Under the pieces are notes generated by a model, which made no database searches, had not been told where the DNA came from, and was given only the letters and a program-made list of their open reading frames with translations. A stretch of 7,186 nt of DNA from an uncultured Alistipes sp. (GTDB taxonomy: Bacteria > Bacteroidota > Bacteroidia > Bacteroidales > Rikenellaceae): NCBI GenBank assembly GCA_900544265.1, contig UQUQ01000048.1, positions 1 to 7,186 on the forward strand. Direction: 5' to 3'. This document shows, piece after piece, positions 5,354 through 7,186 of this stretch (within the stretch, counting starts at the first letter, position 1; each line of letters starts with the position of its first letter). A program made the position numbers and the translations under genes.

Positions 5354-5410
5354 GGTGGCAATTTGGTGGCAAAGGGGTCAAATCGGGAGCCGGGCGAGTA
5401 AACTGCCACC
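5354..5410. promoter_or_regulatory. GGTGGCA motif cluster, candidate integrase arm sites
   Basis: GGTGGCA occurs at 5354-5360 and 5365-5371 (11 bp apart, about one helical turn) and inverted as TGCCACC at 5404-5410, between the tRNA and the integrase gene. The inverted pair followed by six T (5411-5416) could alternatively act as a weak intrinsic terminator. The position and helical spacing fit arm-type binding sites for the integrase in an attL-type region. Inference only. Confidence 0.45.
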
Positions 5411-5413
5411 TTT

Positions 5414-5446
5414 TTTGCTTATAATACACTGAACTGCTGCACTTTG
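5414..5446 (+). promoter_or_regulatory. possible integrase promoter
   Basis: TTTG (5414-5417) and a half-matching -7 box GCACTTTG (5439-5446) are 21 bp apart, about 55 bp before the integrase ATG. The TA of TAnnTTTG is missing, so this is weak, in keeping with low or regulated integrase expression. Confidence 0.3.
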
Positions 5447-5502
5447 CACCGCAATAGATTTTTCTTGTCAGCGTTTTGTTAACCTCTAAATTTTACAAAA
5501 CC

Positions 5503-6744
5503 ATGAGACAAGAGAGTTTCAGGATTCTCTTCCTGATGCGAAAGGGAAGAACGAAAAAAGACGGATTCGCAACCATTTATGCCCGAATTACAACGGGCAG
5601 TTTCCGTCAGGAGATCTATTTCAACTGCGAGGGACGACCCGAGCTGTGGAACCAGCGAAAAGAACGGATGATGGGGACCAGCCGCCTATCCGTGAAGATC
5701 AACGAGATGCTTGACGAATTCCGTGTACAGATTCTCGACATCCGCAGCAAACTGCTTGCCGAAGGTTTCGAGGCCAATGCCCTGCAAATCAAACAGCGTT
5801 ACTTCAACCCGCTCAAAAACACCATGATGTTGATCGCGGGGCTGGGCGACTACGTCCAACGGCGGCAGGCAGAGGTCGGCGTGCGCATCACCCAGCGGAC
5901 AGCCGACAAGTACGAACGGCTGCTGCGCTATCTGAAACAGTACCTTGCCCAGCGCGGCCCGGAGGAGGATATTCCCGTCGAGCGGATGAACTACGAGTTT
6001 CTCGACGGATTCAGCCTCTTCCTGCAAACGGCCCACCGCTGCCGCCACAACGGTGCCGTGGCCGTCATGGATTGTCTGCGCAACTTCGTGCTTTATTGCC
6101 TGCGCAACGAATGGATTGCCAAGAATCCCTTCCGCTACTACAAACTCAAGGAGGATCAGGCGCAGGCCAAAGAGCACCTCACGGCCCGCGAACTGGAAAT
6201 CCTGACCCGCAAGCAACTCGACCATCGGCTGGCCCGTATACGTGACGTTTTTGTCTTCTGCTGCCTTACGGGACTGGCCTTCGCCGATGCCGACCACCTG
6301 CGGAGCGAACACATCTCGCGCGACGACGAAGGACGCTGGTGGATCCACAAGCCGCGCGAAAAGACCGCCGTAATGAGCCGCATTCCACTGCTCCCGATGG
6401 CATTGGAGATCCTCCGCCGCTACGAGCACGACGCAGTCTGCCAGGCCCGCGGACGGGTGCTGCCCCTGCCGAGCAACCAGAAGATGAATGCCTTTATGAA
6501 GGAGATCGCCATCGTCTGCGGCATCGACAAGGTGCTGACCACGCATTGCGCCCGCCATACGTTCGCCTGCATGGCGGTCGAATACGGAATGCCGATCGAC
6601 GTGCTGGCCAAAATTCTTGGGCACTCTAACACCAACATGACCCGCCATTACGCCAAATTTTCCGAGACGGTGATCGGCCGAGAAATGGAGGCTTTCGGCG
6701 AAAAACTGGCTTCGGCTGCCGCGGAGGGAGATTCCGGGTTGTAA
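5503..6744 (+). CDS. int: tyrosine recombinase / integrase of a mobile element
   Basis: The protein catalyses site-specific integration and excision of the element by strand exchange through a covalent phosphotyrosine. I chose ATG 5503 (413 aa); an upstream TTG in the same frame adds only nine residues. Domains: N-terminal arm-binding domain of the Bacteroidetes type (about 1-100), SAM-like core-binding domain (about 110-215) and catalytic domain (about 225-400). Catalytic residues seen: Lys287 in the beta-hairpin (PREKT), HCAR with His348 and Arg351, His374 in LGHSN, and nucleophile Tyr383 in TRHYAKF. The place of the first catalytic Arg is TGLAFAD (256-262), with no Arg, a feature shared with IntDOT-like enzymes of Bacteroides elements. 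The length is normal and the gene is intact. It lies just after the tRNA-Leu and 74 bp before the mobC-type gene, as expected for an element-end integrase. Confidence 0.93.
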   Translation: MRQESFRILFLMRKGRTKKDGFATIYARITTGSFRQEIYFNCEGRPELWNQRKERMMGTSRLSVKINEMLDEFRVQILDIRSKLLAEGFEANALQIKQRYFNPLKNTMMLIAGLGDYVQRRQAEVGVRITQRTADKYERLLRYLKQYLAQRGPEEDIPVERMNYEFLDGFSLFLQTAHRCRHNGAVAVMDCLRNFVLYCLRNEWIAKNPFRYYKLKEDQAQAKEHLTARELEILTRKQLDHRLARIRDVFVFCCLTGLAFADADHLRSEHISRDDEGRWWIHKPREKTAVMSRIPLLPMALEILRRYEHDAVCQARGRVLPLPSNQKMNAFMKEIAIVCGIDKVLTTHCARHTFACMAVEYGMPIDVLAKILGHSNTNMTRHYAKFSETVIGREMEAFGEKLASAAAEGDSGL

Positions 6745-6759
6745 TAAAAGCAAGTTTAT

Positions 6760-6778
6760 GTTTCGAGACACTCGAAAC
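6760..6778. repeat. 8-bp perfect inverted repeat upstream of mobC
   Basis: GTTTCGAG (6760-6767), three bases, CTCGAAAC (6771-6778). It lies in the 74-bp gap between the integrase stop and the mobilization gene, 40 bp before its ATG. No T run follows on either strand, so it is a poor terminator. An operator for a mobilization-operon regulator or an oriT inverted repeat next to the nick site would fit. Confidence 0.6.
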
Positions 6779-6818
6779 CTCCCGAATCCATCCCGCTGGT
6801 CTATTATACATTACACAG

Positions 6819-7186
6819 ATGAAAAGTCCGAAGAATCCGAACCACCCGCGAGGCGGCCGCCCGCCCAAACCCGAAACGGAACGACTCAAACGAAGGCTGG
6901 TCGTCTGCCTGACCGAGACCGATTACGACGCCCTGTGCCGCAAGGCACGGGTCGCCGGTCTCGTGTGTGCCGAATACGCCCGGCGCGCCCTTGCCCGGAG
7001 CATCGTCCGCGCCCGGATGACTCCCGAGATGCTCACCCTGCTGCGGCAGCTCACCGGCATGGCGAACAACCTCAACCAACTCGCCCGCATGGCGCATGTG
7101 GCCGGGTATGGACGCGATACCGCCACTTTGGCGGCGTTGGTCGACCGAATTGATGCGCTGCTCACCCGAATCGACAAACTGCCATG
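6819..7186 (+). CDS. mobC: MobC-type mobilization (relaxosome) protein, stop at window edge
   Basis: A 122-residue basic protein that reads to the last two bases of the window. Members of the MobC family bind oriT with the relaxase and help open the DNA for nicking during conjugative mobilization. Evidence: a basic, Pro/Gly-rich N-terminus (GGRPPKPE), a ribbon-helix-helix-like segment (about 25-62: RRLVVCLTETDYDALCRKAR then AEYARRAL), and the family signature TGMANNLNQLAR at 79-90, followed by a helical C-terminus. The final codon CCA (7182-7184) is followed by TG, which would make a TGA stop if the next base is A; the ATG at 7184-7186 would then overlap it by four bases as the start of the next gene, most likely the MobA/VirD2-type relaxase. 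The start ATG has no alternative nearby in frame. The family is secure; the stop is inferred. Confidence 0.85.
   Translation, partial: MKSPKNPNHPRGGRPPKPETERLKRRLVVCLTETDYDALCRKARVAGLVCAEYARRALARSIVRARMTPEMLTLLRQLTGMANNLNQLARMAHVAGYGRDTATLAALVDRIDALLTRIDKLP

Larger units (their letters stand above)
5205..7186 (+). mobile_element. left end of an integrative mobilizable/conjugative element at tRNA-Leu
   Basis: From the tRNA-Leu 3' end rightwards the content changes from host backbone to mobility genes: a candidate attachment region with repeated GGTGGCA motifs, a tyrosine integrase, and a mobC-type gene leading into a probable relaxase. The right end and the second copy of the tRNA 3' sequence are outside the window, so the size, and whether the element is self-transmissible, cannot be told. 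Integration at the tRNA is inferred from the arrangement; the exact core sequence is not visible without the other end. Confidence 0.65.

Noticed and set aside
5686..6771. Minus-strand frame of 361 codons opposite the integrase
   Set aside because: Fully antisense to an intact integrase with its catalytic residues; no domain on the minus strand.
6758..7153. Plus-strand frame of 131 codons overlapping mobC
   Set aside because: Out of frame with the MobC-type protein, which has a clear family signature; this one is an Arg/Pro-rich shadow.

Overview
The window looks like a chromosomal segment from a GC-rich member of the Bacteroidales, most simply an Alistipes-like (Rikenellaceae) gut bacterium. 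The reasons are promoters of the Bacteroidetes type (TTG or TTTG, about 20 bp, then TAnnTTTG), absence of clear Shine-Dalgarno sequences, a Bacteroidetes-type tyrosine integrase with an N-terminal arm domain, and a Bacteroidetes-type MobC. The genus is an inference from base composition and gene content.

Layout. (1) Positions 1 to about 125 are almost pure C and G runs, probably a contig-end artefact. (2) Positions 180 to 1035 hold no convincing protein gene. They carry two tandem copies of what appears to be a small-RNA transcription unit, both read on the minus strand. Each has a Bacteroidetes promoter with AT-rich DNA upstream, a 55-bp identical stretch starting at the -7 box and covering the first part of the transcript, a related small hairpin, and an intrinsic terminator. 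RNA-1 is about 200 nt with several hairpins; RNA-2 is about 95 nt. Between them lies a GC-rich spacer with six degenerate 21-nt tandem repeats. (3) Positions 1364 to 5029 are a tight three-gene minus-strand operon: an FAD-dependent oxidoreductase (COG2509 type), a GT-A family 2 glycosyltransferase and a CDP-glycerol glycerophosphotransferase-like enzyme. The last two probably act in surface glycan synthesis. (4) Positions 5089 to 5243 hold a tRNA-Leu(UAG) gene with its own promoter and terminator, divergent from the operon. (5) From the tRNA to the window end is the left end of an integrated mobilizable or conjugative element: a putative attachment region with three GGTGGCA motifs, a tyrosine integrase, an 8-bp inverted repeat that may be an operator or part of oriT, and a mobC-type gene whose last bases already form the ATG of the next gene, presumably the relaxase.

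How the parts relate. The operon and tRNA are host backbone. The element appears to have used the 3' end of the tRNA-Leu gene as its target, with the integrase next to the junction and the mobilization genes following. The most likely undescribed item is the duplicated small-RNA unit at 180 to 1035; I do not recognise it as any known RNA family. A very long open frame antisense to the three-gene operon is explained by codon use and is not a gene.
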